Shown: piece by piece, positions 7,933-15,761 of the stretch | Layout: the number at the start of each line of letters is the position of its first letter | How positions within the stretch are numbered: the first letter of the stretch is position 1 | NCBI GenBank assembly: GCA_027019325.1 | Contig: JALUWT010000111.1 | Coordinates: 1 to 43,045 of the forward strand | From: Sulfurimonas sp. | GTDB lineage: Bacteria > Campylobacterota > Campylobacteria > Campylobacterales > Sulfurimonadaceae | Direction: 5' to 3' | DNA length: 43,045 nucleotides | The notes under the pieces: model-generated | What the model was told of the DNA's origin: nothing | Databases searched by the model: none | What the model saw: only the letters and a program-made list of their open reading frames with translations | Translations under genes and position numbers: made by a program

Positions 7933-9747
7933 GTGAAGATACTACTGTTAAATGATAATCCGGTTGTAAATAAATTAGTTACATTAAGTGCTCAGAAAAC
8001 TTCTGACGAATTGGATATAGTTACAAATGTTGATGATGTTGCAGGTGCTTCATATGATTTGGTAGTAGTCGATGATGGCATAGGCAGTGAGGAAATACTT
8101 GGCGCCTTAAAAGAGAAACTCGCGTTTTCAAAAAGTTTGTACATCTGTACACGTGATGCTGCAGAGGTTCCAGGCTTTGATACAAGACTTAAAAAACCAT
8201 TTTTACCGACTGACCTTGTAGAGCTTTTTGCGATGTTTGACAAAGATATAGAAAAAGATGAGCTTGTTCAAAGTTTAGAGAGTGAAACTGAACCGCAAGA
8301 ACAAGAGATAGAAGAGCTGGAAGATTTGGACGAGTTGGAAGATATTGCCCTTGATGAACAGGTGGAACTTGATATGGAAGCATTTGATCTTGATGAAGCG
8401 TTCACAGAAGAGGGTGAAGAACTTACGCTTGATGATTTAGATGAAACATTGATAGATGAAGACTCTTTGGAGAGTGAGGAGTTAGGTGAGAGCGTCTTAG
8501 ATGATGAAGAGGCGCAAAAAGTAAAAGAGCTGCTTGATGAAGCAGATGAAGATGCAAGCGATAGCTATCATTTTGATCCGCATATCGCTTCTAAAGAGTT
8601 GGGACTTCCTTTGGATGTGATAGAAGAGTTTGTGAGTGATTTCATAGCACAGGCATTTGAATATAAAGAGGAATTATATGCATCCGCTGTTGCAGAAGAT
8701 TTTACAACAGCGCATGAGATTGCGCATAAGCTCAAAGGTGTTGCAACAAATCTACGCATAGAAAATGCATTTGAAAAATTAGTGACTATTAATAACTCAT
8801 CAGATAAAGCAGAGATTGCGGAACAGCTTGATGCATTCTATGCCATTATTGAAAAATTGAAAACTGCTACTACAGAAGCCACGCAAGAGGATGAACTTAA
8901 TTTTGACTTAGCTTTAGACTTGGAAGATGAGGCGGATGCAGATATTGGAGATGAAGATACACTTGATGAACTCGAAGATGAGCCACTGGATTTCGACTTA
9001 GCATTGGATTTGGAAGATGAAGCAGATATTGACTTGACAGAAGAGGATGAAATGCTGACTTTGGATGATGAACTTGAAGAGAGTGAAGAGGAAGCGTCTC
9101 TTGAAGAAGATATTACGTTGCCAGAACTTGAAGAACTTTCTGCTGAAGTGTCGCCTGAGATAGAGGAAGCTGAAATTTCTGAAGAGGCAGAAGTCGAGGG
9201 TGAAGAAGAGCCTGAAGAAGAGTTGGAACTTGAGGAACTAGAGAGTGACGATGAAGAGGCCCTAGAAGATAAAGTAGATGAAGCAGCGACAGAAGAGCTT
9301 GCAGCAGAGCCAGAAGAAGAAGTTGAGGAAGAAGAGCCTGAAGAAGTTGAAGAGATTGAAGAAGAGGTGTCTGAACCGGAAAATATTGAACAGCAGATAC
9401 AAGAGGCTGTGGAAGATTTAAGTGAAGAAGATTTGGAGAGCGAACTTGATGATGAGACACTTCTAGAGATAGCCGCTTCTGAGATAGATTCTATAGATAA
9501 GTTAAGTTCAAAAGAGTTGAAGCTTGCACTCGGTGAAGAGATAGATGAGATTGAAGATGAAGAAGAAATTTCAACAGAAGATGTAGAAGATTTGTTAGAA
9601 GTTGCTGAAGAAGAGTTGGAAGAAGAGGAGAAAATAGAGGGTGTAGAAGCACTCAAAAAACTTTTAAAAGCCTTGGATGACAAAGATGTGGCAGCATCAA
9701 TGAAGGGAATGAAAATTACTATTAACATAGAGTTGGGTGAAAAATAA
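7933..9747 (+). CDS. Highly acidic protein with receiver-like and HPt domains
   Basis: This 604-aa protein has a GTG start with AAGGA ribosome site. Residues 1-103 resemble a response-regulator receiver: beta-1 then an acidic turn (ND at 7-8), VVVDD with Asp47/48 as candidate phospho-acceptor, Thr73, and LKKPF with Lys88/89. Residues about 210-312 look like a histidine phosphotransfer domain: AHKLKGVATNL gives His265 as the phospho-His followed by the usual helix. The region from about 320 to 560 is Glu/Asp-rich low complexity with a 30-aa tandem repeat. The last 35 residues (LKKLLKALDDKDV ... MKITINIELGE) look folded. Position matches the 'highly acidic protein' Cj1178c of Campylobacter jejuni. 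I infer a phosphorelay or scaffold role linked to flagella. The domain calls are by eye. Confidence 0.75.
   Translation: MKILLLNDNPVVNKLVTLSAQKTSDELDIVTNVDDVAGASYDLVVVDDGIGSEEILGALKEKLAFSKSLYICTRDAAEVPGFDTRLKKPFLPTDLVELFAMFDKDIEKDELVQSLESETEPQEQEIEELEDLDELEDIALDEQVELDMEAFDLDEAFTEEGEELTLDDLDETLIDEDSLESEELGESVLDDEEAQKVKELLDEADEDASDSYHFDPHIASKELGLPLDVIEEFVSDFIAQAFEYKEELYASAVAEDFTTAHEIAHKLKGVATNLRIENAFEKLVTINNSSDKAEIAEQLDAFYAIIEKLKTATTEATQEDELNFDLALDLEDEADADIGDEDTLDELEDEPLDFDLALDLEDEADIDLTEEDEMLTLDDELEESEEEASLEEDITLPELEELSAEVSPEIEEAEISEEAEVEGEEEPEEELELEELESDDEEALEDKVDEAATEELAAEPEEEVEEEEPEEVEEIEEEVSEPENIEQQIQEAVEDLSEEDLESELDDETLLEIAASEIDSIDKLSSKELKLALGEEIDEIEDEEEISTEDVEDLLEVAEEELEEEEKIEGVEALKKLLKALDDKDVAASMKGMKITINIELGEK
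8902..9036 (+). repeat. 90-base tandem repeat inside the acidic protein gene
   Basis: FDLALDLEDEADADI (8902-8946) recurs as FDLALDLEDEADIDL (8992-9036), offset by exactly 90 bases, so a 30-codon unit appears to have duplicated and diverged, mostly at third positions. Confidence 0.7.
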
Positions 9748-10367
9748 TGAGTAAAATAGATGGTGCAGTATTAGTACTTTCCGGTCCCAGTGGTGCGGGA
9801 AAAAGTTCTTTGATTCATAAAATTATTGATGATATTGGAAAGTGTTATTTTTCTATTTCAACAACAACAAGACCGATACGAAAAGGGGAAGTTGAAGGTG
9901 TTGATTACTATTTTGTAGACAAAAAAGAGTTTGAACGTGAGATAGAAGAGGACCAGTTCTTAGAGTATGCTGTTGTACATGGAAACTACTATGGAACATC
10001 ACTCAGACCGGTCAAAGAGGCACTTTCACGTGGAAAACTTGTTATTTTTGATATAGATGTACAGGGTAACAGTGCGGTCAACAGCCGCTTGGGAGACATA
10101 ACTACTTCTGTATTTATTACGCCGCCGACACTTTCAGAACTGCGCACAAGGTTAGAGAATCGCTCAACTGATGAGCAGTCTGTGATTGACAGACGCATTA
10201 AAATGGCAAGAAAAGAGATTCAGCGTGTCTCTGAGTATGAATACCTGCTTATTAATGATGATTTAGATGTCGCAGCCGATAAGCTTCGTATCATCGCAAC
10301 AACGGCACGCTTTAAAAAATCGAATGATGAAATAAATGCATTTGTCAATCAGTGGGAAGATTTATAA
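9747..10367 (+). CDS. gmk: Guanylate kinase
   Basis: This enzyme phosphorylates GMP (or dGMP) to GDP using ATP, in the cytoplasm. The 206-aa protein has the P-loop SGPSGAGKSS at residues 12-21, the GMP-binding TTRPIRKGEVEGVDY segment, and the lid region RLENRSTD with the following Arg cluster. Length is normal for the family. The ATG overlaps the stop of the acidic-protein gene (TAATG), so the two are translationally coupled, as in the same locus of Campylobacter. Confidence 0.97.
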   Translation: MSKIDGAVLVLSGPSGAGKSSLIHKIIDDIGKCYFSISTTTRPIRKGEVEGVDYYFVDKKEFEREIEEDQFLEYAVVHGNYYGTSLRPVKEALSRGKLVIFDIDVQGNSAVNSRLGDITTSVFITPPTLSELRTRLENRSTDEQSVIDRRIKMARKEIQRVSEYEYLLINDDLDVAADKLRIIATTARFKKSNDEINAFVNQWEDL

Positions 10368-10386
10368 AAAAAACAAAAAAGTTTGC

Positions 10387-10392
10387 TATAAT
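10387..10392 (+). promoter_or_regulatory. -10 box upstream of tatA
   Basis: TATAAT in the context GCTATAAT after an A/T-rich tract, 29 bases before the tatA ATG, followed by an AAAGGAA ribosome site. Confidence 0.6.
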
Positions 10393-10421
10393 ATCGCACT
10401 TAAATTATAAAAGGAATAACT

Positions 10422-10652
10422 ATGGGAATGCCTAGTGGAACAGAGTTACTACTCATTTTTGGAATCATCGTACTGCTTTTTGGTGCAAAAAAGATACCTG
10501 ACTTAGCAAAAGGTCTTGGAAAAGGGATCAAAAACTTCAAGCAAGAGATGAAAGAAATTGATGAGGTAGAAGTAGAAGCTCCTAAAAAAGTTGAAAAAAG
10601 TGAAGAGGTAACTTCAAGCGAAGAGACTCCAAAAACTACTACACAAGCGTAA
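10422..10652 (+). CDS. tatA: Sec-independent translocase subunit TatA
   Basis: This 76-aa protein has a single N-terminal membrane helix ([14 protein letters not shown]), the conserved [17 protein letters not shown] hinge and amphipathic helix, and a charged tail, which is the complete TatA/E layout. It oligomerises to form the twin-arginine pathway pore. The short length and FG-x-K-K-I-P sequence favour TatA over TatB. It is followed after 3 bases by argS and has its own promoter. TatB and TatC are not in the window. Confidence 0.95.
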   Translation: MGMPSGTELLLIFGIIVLLFGAKKIPDLAKGLGKGIKNFKQEMKEIDEVEVEAPKKVEKSEEVTSSEETPKTTTQA

Positions 10653-10655
10653 GCC

Positions 10656-12251
10656 TTGAAACAAAGAGTATCAGCGCTTTTGCGTGAAAAACTTGGTCGT
10701 GAAGTTGTATTAGAAAAACCTCGAGACCGCTCTTTTGGGCATTTTGCTACTCCGATTGCTTTTTCTTTGGCAAAAGAGCTGAAGAAATCTCCTATGATTA
10801 TAGCAGATGAACTTGCTTCATCTTTTAGCGATTCAGATGAATTTTCAAGCGTTGAGGCTGTTAAGGGCTACCTTAATTTCCGTCTCAGTGAAGTATTTTT
10901 AACAGAGTATGCTTCATGGGCGCTTGAAAATCCGTCACAATTTGCAAAGCAAGAAAAAAATCAAAAGATACTTTTAGAATTTGTCAGTGCAAACCCTACA
11001 GGTCCACTGCATATTGGTCATGCAAGAGGTGCTGTTTATGGCGATACCCTCTACCGTTTAGCAAAGCATCTCGGTTATGACATTACTGCGGAATATTATA
11101 TTAATGATGCCGGAAATCAGATTGATCTGCTTGGACTTTCTATTCAACTCCATGGACGTGAAAATCTTTTGGATGAGACAGTTGAGTATCCTGAGTCGTA
11201 TTACCGTGGGGAGTATCTTGATGCGCTTTCACGAGATGCGATGGAGAAATTTGGTGCAGAGATATTTCATGATGAATCACGTCAGCGTGAGCTTGCAATG
11301 TGGGCAAAAGATGAAGTGATGCAAATCATTGCCAAAGATTTGGCAGATACGAACATCCATTTTGATACTTTTGTTTATGAATCAACGCTTTATGATGATT
11401 GGGACAGAGTCATGAAGAAGATGGGTGAGGGCATTTATGAAGATGACGGCAAAGTCTGGATAGCTTCCGAAGCAAAAGACGATGAGAAAGACAGAGTCGT
11501 CGTGCGTGAAGATGGTCGTCCTACTTATCTTGCCGGTGATATCGTCTACCATAATCAAAAATTTGAACGTGGATATGACCACTACATTAACATTTGGGGA
11601 GCTGACCATCATGGTTATATTCCTCGTGTAAAAGCAGCTGTTGAATATCTTGGATATGATTCAGACAAACTTGAAGTATTACTTTCTCAAATGGTAAGTC
11701 TTTTAAAAGACGGTGAACCATATAAAATGAGTAAACGCGCAGGTAATGTAATACTTATGAGTGATATAGTTGAAGAGATTGGCGCTGATGCATTGCGTTT
11801 TATTTTTGCAAGTAAAAAGAGCGATACTGCACTTGAATTTGATCTTGCAGAGTTTAAAAAGCAAGACAGTTCCAACCCGATTTTTTATATTCAATACGCT
11901 CATGCGAGAATTAAAACACTGCTTGGTAAAAGTGAGCTAAGTGAAGCAGAGATTTTAGCTGCAGAGCTTACAGGTTTAGACAAACAAGCTGACTCACTCC
12001 TTTTTGATACGCTTTTACTCCCTGAAGTGGTTGAAGATGCTTTTAATACGCGTCAGGTGCAAAAACTGACAGATTATCTCAAATCTCTTGCAGCATCTCT
12101 GCATAAGTTCTATTATGATGTGCGTATGATTGGCACAGAAGATGAAGCAAAACTACTAAAACTGATGCTCGTTGTAGCACTCAGCATCAAAACCGGATTT
12201 TCATTAATGGGTATCGAAGCAAAAGATAAAATGGTAAAAGAAGAGGAGTAA
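10656..12251 (+). CDS. argS: Arginyl-tRNA synthetase
   Basis: This class Ia synthetase charges tRNA-Arg. The 531-aa protein has an N-terminal Add1-like domain, the HIGH motif (HIGHARG, residues 119-125) after NPTGPL, the KMSK motif as KMSKRAGN near residue 356, and a DALR anticodon-binding C-terminus. A TTG start lies 3 bases after the tatA stop; no good ATG is available nearby and the N-terminus aligns in character with ArgRS. The stop codon is inside a terminator-like hairpin. Confidence 0.97.
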   Translation: MKQRVSALLREKLGREVVLEKPRDRSFGHFATPIAFSLAKELKKSPMIIADELASSFSDSDEFSSVEAVKGYLNFRLSEVFLTEYASWALENPSQFAKQEKNQKILLEFVSANPTGPLHIGHARGAVYGDTLYRLAKHLGYDITAEYYINDAGNQIDLLGLSIQLHGRENLLDETVEYPESYYRGEYLDALSRDAMEKFGAEIFHDESRQRELAMWAKDEVMQIIAKDLADTNIHFDTFVYESTLYDDWDRVMKKMGEGIYEDDGKVWIASEAKDDEKDRVVVREDGRPTYLAGDIVYHNQKFERGYDHYINIWGADHHGYIPRVKAAVEYLGYDSDKLEVLLSQMVSLLKDGEPYKMSKRAGNVILMSDIVEEIGADALRFIFASKKSDTALEFDLAEFKKQDSSNPIFYIQYAHARIKTLLGKSELSEAEILAAELTGLDKQADSLLFDTLLLPEVVEDAFNTRQVQKLTDYLKSLAASLHKFYYDVRMIGTEDEAKLLKLMLVVALSIKTGFSLMGIEAKDKMVKEEE

Positions 12252-12264
12252 AACTCTCTTCTTT
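12236..12264. terminator. Bidirectional terminator-like hairpin between argS and the L,D-transpeptidase gene
   Basis: AAAGAAGAGGAGT pairs with ACTCTCTTCTTT around the argS stop, with one bulged G and a 3-base loop. Pyrimidine-rich sequence follows on the plus strand and a T run on the minus strand, so it could end both convergent transcripts. Confidence 0.55.
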
Positions 12265-12957
12265 CTATTTCAAAAGTTTTGAATCTTTTAAAACCGGATA
12301 CTCTTTTTTTATCTCCCCCGCATACTTCTTAGGAATTTGAATCAAAATCGGATTTTTCTTTTTATCTAACCACGTTACAATTTTTCGTAAATCACTCTCT
12401 TTCATAGAGGTACATCCGACTGTTGGGCTGTTGGGTGCCTTTTGAATGTGCATAAAGATGCAAGAGCCGCTCTGCGGCTTTGCGTGAGGATTGTGTGCGA
12501 CGACGATGCCAATTTTGTATTGATCGTCTTTACGGCGCATATGCTCAAAACTCTTTTCATCACCGTGTGCCTGAATGATTTGGTTGTAAAAAGGGGAACT
12601 GCTCTCATCGACGCAGATTGTCTCTTTTGCAGCATAGAGATAGGGAAGTTTTGTGTTTGTTTTGTGCGCATAACCAAAAGCATCTGTGAGTTTGAAAATT
12701 CCTGCGGGTGCTTTTTTGTCGCCTTCTTCTTTTAGTGGCTCATCAGCTGCGTGAGGAATCTTTTTTATGCCGATTCCCCAGCCCAATCCATTTTTCCCAA
12801 GATTCACGTCAATATCTTTACAGAGCACTTTTGACCCCTCATAACACTCCAATTTTGCGTGAGAACTGTTAAAATCATCTGCGACAACTAAAACGATTTG
12901 CTGGGATGCAAACAACAATGTGGAAAAACTTACTGTAATTAAGAAACTTTTTATCAT
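12265..12957 (-). CDS. YkuD-fold L,D-transpeptidase family protein (murein)
   Basis: From the ATG at 12957 the product is 230 aa with a signal peptide (MIKSFLITVSFSTLLFAS), so it acts in the periplasm. The C-terminal half carries a YkuD-type active site: a His-containing strand (CIFMHI) and PTVGCTSM with the catalytic Cys. Such enzymes make or remodel 3-3 peptidoglycan cross-links or attach or trim stem peptides; in Helicobacter, Csd6 of this fold affects cell shape. Which reaction this one performs is unknown. A longer frame to 13149 exists but overlaps the divergent GNAT gene and lacks the signal-peptide logic. Three TGCGTGAG octamers lie in this short gene. Confidence 0.8.
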   Translation of the reverse strand: MIKSFLITVSFSTLLFASQQIVLVVADDFNSSHAKLECYEGSKVLCKDIDVNLGKNGLGWGIGIKKIPHAADEPLKEEGDKKAPAGIFKLTDAFGYAHKTNTKLPYLYAAKETICVDESSSPFYNQIIQAHGDEKSFEHMRRKDDQYKIGIVVAHNPHAKPQSGSCIFMHIQKAPNSPTVGCTSMKESDLRKIVTWLDKKKNPILIQIPKKYAGEIKKEYPVLKDSKLLK

Positions 12958-12976
12958 AAAGTATGGTACTATTACT

Positions 12977-12982
12977 ATTATA
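12977..12982 (-). promoter_or_regulatory. -10 box for the L,D-transpeptidase gene
   Basis: TATAAT on the minus strand ends 19 bases before the ATG at 12957, predicting a leader of about a dozen bases. It supports the shorter start. Confidence 0.5.
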
Positions 12983-13021
12983 TGACTGACCTTAGATAAT
13001 TGGGCAAAAAGGCAAAATATT

Positions 13022-13645
13022 ATGAGTATTAAAATAAGACAGGCAAAGGTTGAAGATGCGCCTTTTTTAGCACAAATGATGCTGCAGAGTTCTCGAGCTG
13101 ACAAAAAGGGTGGACTTTTTGATCTGATTTTTGAAACGAATGATGACAAAGAACTTTTAGAAAAACTTGAAAAGCTTGCACAAACAGAAGCAAAAAGTCA
13201 CTGTAACTATAGAAATTTTTTAATTGCTGAGATTGATAATCAAAGCGTAGGAACACTCTGTTCTTATGAACCGCGTAAAGCTACTAAAGAGGTTTTTGTC
13301 AAAGCATTAGAAGAGGTAGGCTGTTCCAACGATATTGCAAATACGCTTGAAGTACTCTACTCTTGCAAATTAGATGTAAGCAGAACGGCACTTATGTTTG
13401 ACTTTATGGAAGAGCTTGATGGCTTCATTGATGTAGGTATTTTAAAAGCTTTGATGCAGAAGTCACTTTTAACAGCACGCCTTAGAGGTTACAGTATTGC
13501 ACAGACAATCATCGAAATAGGCTCACTTGAATCAGAACTTCTCTATAAAAAACTTGGATTTTCAGTTATTGATGAAACAGAGTGTGAATCGTATAAAGAG
13601 ACCTTTGGAAGAAATGGACTCAAACTCCTCTCTATTACATTTTAG
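13022..13645 (+). CDS. GNAT-family N-acetyltransferase-like protein
   Basis: This 207-aa protein opens with the GNAT beta-1 pattern (IKIRQAKVEDAPFLAQMM) and ends with a typical motif B region (LLYKKLGFSVIDE). The central acetyl-CoA loop is weak: ARLRGYSIAQTIIE stands where R/Q-x-x-G-x-G/A is expected, so it may be a divergent member. The substrate is not predictable. An AAAGG-type ribosome site precedes the ATG. It is divergent from the L,D-transpeptidase gene, and NhaC follows in the same frame 9 codons after its stop if NhaC starts at a non-ATG codon. Confidence 0.65.
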   Translation: MSIKIRQAKVEDAPFLAQMMLQSSRADKKGGLFDLIFETNDDKELLEKLEKLAQTEAKSHCNYRNFLIAEIDNQSVGTLCSYEPRKATKEVFVKALEEVGCSNDIANTLEVLYSCKLDVSRTALMFDFMEELDGFIDVGILKALMQKSLLTARLRGYSIAQTIIEIGSLESELLYKKLGFSVIDETECESYKETFGRNGLKLLSITF

Positions 13646-13654
13646 GATGGCAGT

Positions 13655-15034
13655 ATAGAACTCTCTGCACTTTCTCTTCTTCCATCACTTATGGCAATTG
13701 CCCTTGCGCTATACTCACGTAATGTACTGCTTTCTTTGTTTGGTGGTATCGTTCTGGGTGTTTTTATCCTCCATGATTTTTCTTTTTTCCAGAGTGTAGA
13801 TGAGACATTTGCACTCTTTCTCTCTCTTTTGAGTGAAGGCTGGATACTCAAAACCTTGGCGTTTGCTATTTTAGTCGGCAGTGTGATGGAGCTCTTAGAA
13901 AAAAGCGGCGGCATTAACGGATTTGTTGCTTTTATGACAGAAAAATCAAAACTTGTAAAATCACAGCGTTCGGCACTTATGGTCAGTTATATTATCGGTA
14001 TCATCATTTTCATAGAGTCTTCCATTACCTCTCTCATCGCCGGTGCGGTCGGACGTCCACTTTGTGACAGAGAAGGGGTGGCGCATGCAAAGCTTGCTTT
14101 TGTCTGTGACTCTACCTCTGCACCTATTAGTTCTCTGCTTGTTCTTAACGGCTGGGGAGCATTGTTGCTCGGATTAATCGCGACACAGATTGACAGCGGC
14201 ATCATCAGTGGAGACAGTGTCAGTTGGCTTCTTGAGAGTGTTGTTTTTAATTTCTACTCTATGAGTGCCTTAATTGTAACTTTTTTGGCTGTTTGGTTTA
14301 ACATAGAGATAGGCCCTATGAAAAGAGCAACACTTCCAAAAGTACATGCACAGCTGCATTTCGCACATAAAGCTCCTATGAGTTATATGATAGCACCCAT
14401 TGTTGTTATGATAAGTTCTGTTTTTATTTTTTTGACCATTACAGGTGCCGGAAATATGCTCAAAGGAAGCGGCTCAAGTTCCATCTTTTACACGATGCTG
14501 ACAACCCTTGGCTTTATGTATCTGCTCTATGTCATGAGAGGCAAGATGAGCAGTAAAAGCTATATGCTATCAGCATTAAGAGGAGCAAAAAAGCTCTTCG
14601 GCATTGCAATGATTTTGCTTTTTGCTTTTGCGATTGGCAAGGTGACGAGTGATTTAAAAACGGGGCTCTATCTCGCTTCTCTTGCAAATGAGAGTCTCAG
14701 CCCCTATCTTTTGGCGGGAGTGATATTTTTGCTGAGTTCTGTTATTTCATTCTCTACAGGGACAAGCTGGGGGACTTTTTCTATTATGCTACCTGTTGCG
14801 GTACCTATGGCTGTTGGACTTGATGCCGATGTAGCCTTGGCAATGGGTGCTGTTATAAGCGGAGGCGTATTTGGAGACCACTGCTCACCGATTTCAGATA
14901 CCACCATCATCTCTTCGCTGGCATCTGATTGTGAGGTCATAGAGCATGTCAAAACACAGCTTCCTTATGCACTTATCAGTGGAGCTGTTGCTCTGACCTT
15001 ATTTGTAGTTTTCAGTTTCCTAGGTAGTAGTTGA
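13655..15034 (+). CDS. Na+/H+ antiporter, NhaC family (possible AUA start)
   Basis: A polytopic inner-membrane protein with about eleven hydrophobic segments. It contains the NhaC-type FSTGTSWGTF and GDHCSPISDTTIISS motifs, so it probably exchanges Na+ (or an organic acid) for H+. The first ATG is at 13691, but the reading frame upstream encodes IELSALSLLPSL directly before MAIALALYSRNVLLSL, and family members usually carry that Pro-containing first half of helix 1. Between the previous in-frame TAG (13643-13645) and 13691 there is no ATG, GTG or TTG. AUA at 13655 has AGGA 7 bases upstream, so I give it as the start, with ATG 13691 as the conservative alternative. The 3' end overlaps the convergent exonuclease gene by 23 bases. 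Confidence 0.75.
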   Translation: MELSALSLLPSLMAIALALYSRNVLLSLFGGIVLGVFILHDFSFFQSVDETFALFLSLLSEGWILKTLAFAILVGSVMELLEKSGGINGFVAFMTEKSKLVKSQRSALMVSYIIGIIIFIESSITSLIAGAVGRPLCDREGVAHAKLAFVCDSTSAPISSLLVLNGWGALLLGLIATQIDSGIISGDSVSWLLESVVFNFYSMSALIVTFLAVWFNIEIGPMKRATLPKVHAQLHFAHKAPMSYMIAPIVVMISSVFIFLTITGAGNMLKGSGSSSIFYTMLTTLGFMYLLYVMRGKMSSKSYMLSALRGAKKLFGIAMILLFAFAIGKVTSDLKTGLYLASLANESLSPYLLAGVIFLLSSVISFSTGTSWGTFSIMLPVAVPMAVGLDADVALAMGAVISGGVFGDHCSPISDTTIISSLASDCEVIEHVKTQLPYALISGAVALTLFVVFSFLGSS

Positions 15035-15752
15035 TAGAGTAACGCATATCATCATCGAGGTTTTCCATATTTTTAAGCATCCATCGCAGATAGCCGGCAT
15101 CTTCACGCGCTACCTCTTCTAAAGTTTTCCCCTTGTGTTTTCCAAAACGAAATGTTTTGACCAAAATTGGTGTATTTGTCAGATCTACCATTTTTTCAAC
15201 CGGATTTTCTTCTGGAAATTGTTCTTGGACTGCTTTTCGAAGTTTTGATAAAAAGAGTTTGAGAACCAAAACATCACCGATGGCATCATGGGCTTTGACC
15301 TCTATGCCAAGGGCATCTGCCTCTTTTTGCTCCTCTTTGTAGAGATCCATTTTATAGCGAAAATACTGCAAGCGATGTGCATCTTCATCAGGCATGATGT
15401 GTTTGGCGACTCTGAGCGTGTCAATGACTTTCATTTGTACATTAAAACCCTCTTTTTCAAGCATTTTCAGATCAAAAGGGGCATTGTGGATTATCATATA
15501 GTTCTGGGGAGTATTGAGCTCAAGCAGACGTTTGTATGCCGGTAAATCAGTACATTTTTCTTTGCCTTCTATCATCTCAGGTGTGATGCCATGCACCTCC
15601 ATCGCTGCGAAGTGAATGGGTACATCAGTAGAACAAAACTCATTATATACTTCTATCTCTTTGCCCCCTAAAACCACATAGCCGAGCTGAATGATTCTGT
15701 CTGTCTCATCTGTTCCTGTTGTCTCTGTATCTAAAATTATATATTTAGCCAT
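15012..15752 (-). CDS. DEDDh 3'-5' exonuclease (DNA Pol III epsilon / ExoX-like)
   Basis: This 246-aa protein has ExoI motif ILDTETTG (Asp and Glu metal ligands, residues 7-14), ExoII around NAPFDLKML, and ExoIII HDAIGDV with the catalytic His and Asp. It would degrade DNA or RNA from the 3' end. After the nuclease core comes a FRFGKHKGKTLEEVA ... YLRWML segment, a small domain also found at the end of ExoX-like proteins. It is therefore more likely a repair or turnover nuclease than the replicative epsilon subunit. It follows the DUF4139 gene by 9 bases, apparently in one operon. Confidence 0.88.
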   Translation of the reverse strand: MAKYIILDTETTGTDETDRIIQLGYVVLGGKEIEVYNEFCSTDVPIHFAAMEVHGITPEMIEGKEKCTDLPAYKRLLELNTPQNYMIIHNAPFDLKMLEKEGFNVQMKVIDTLRVAKHIMPDEDAHRLQYFRYKMDLYKEEQKEADALGIEVKAHDAIGDVLVLKLFLSKLRKAVQEQFPEENPVEKMVDLTNTPILVKTFRFGKHKGKTLEEVAREDAGYLRWMLKNMENLDDDMRYSINYYLGN

Positions 15753-15761
15753 CTCTGCTGT

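Noticed and set aside
8838-9728. 296-aa serine-rich frame on the minus strand
   Set aside because: It is the antisense of the Glu/Asp-rich coding region; GAA/GAT codons read backwards give Ser. No ribosome site, promoter or domain.
12442-12735. 97-aa plus-strand frame within the L,D-transpeptidase gene
   Set aside because: Shadow of the YkuD domain in antisense; no start signals, and the minus-strand frame carries the conserved motifs.
12958-13149. 64-residue N-terminal extension of the L,D-transpeptidase
   Set aside because: It would overlap the divergent GNAT gene and its ribosome site, and would bury the signal peptide. A -10 box and the ATG at 12957 fit better.
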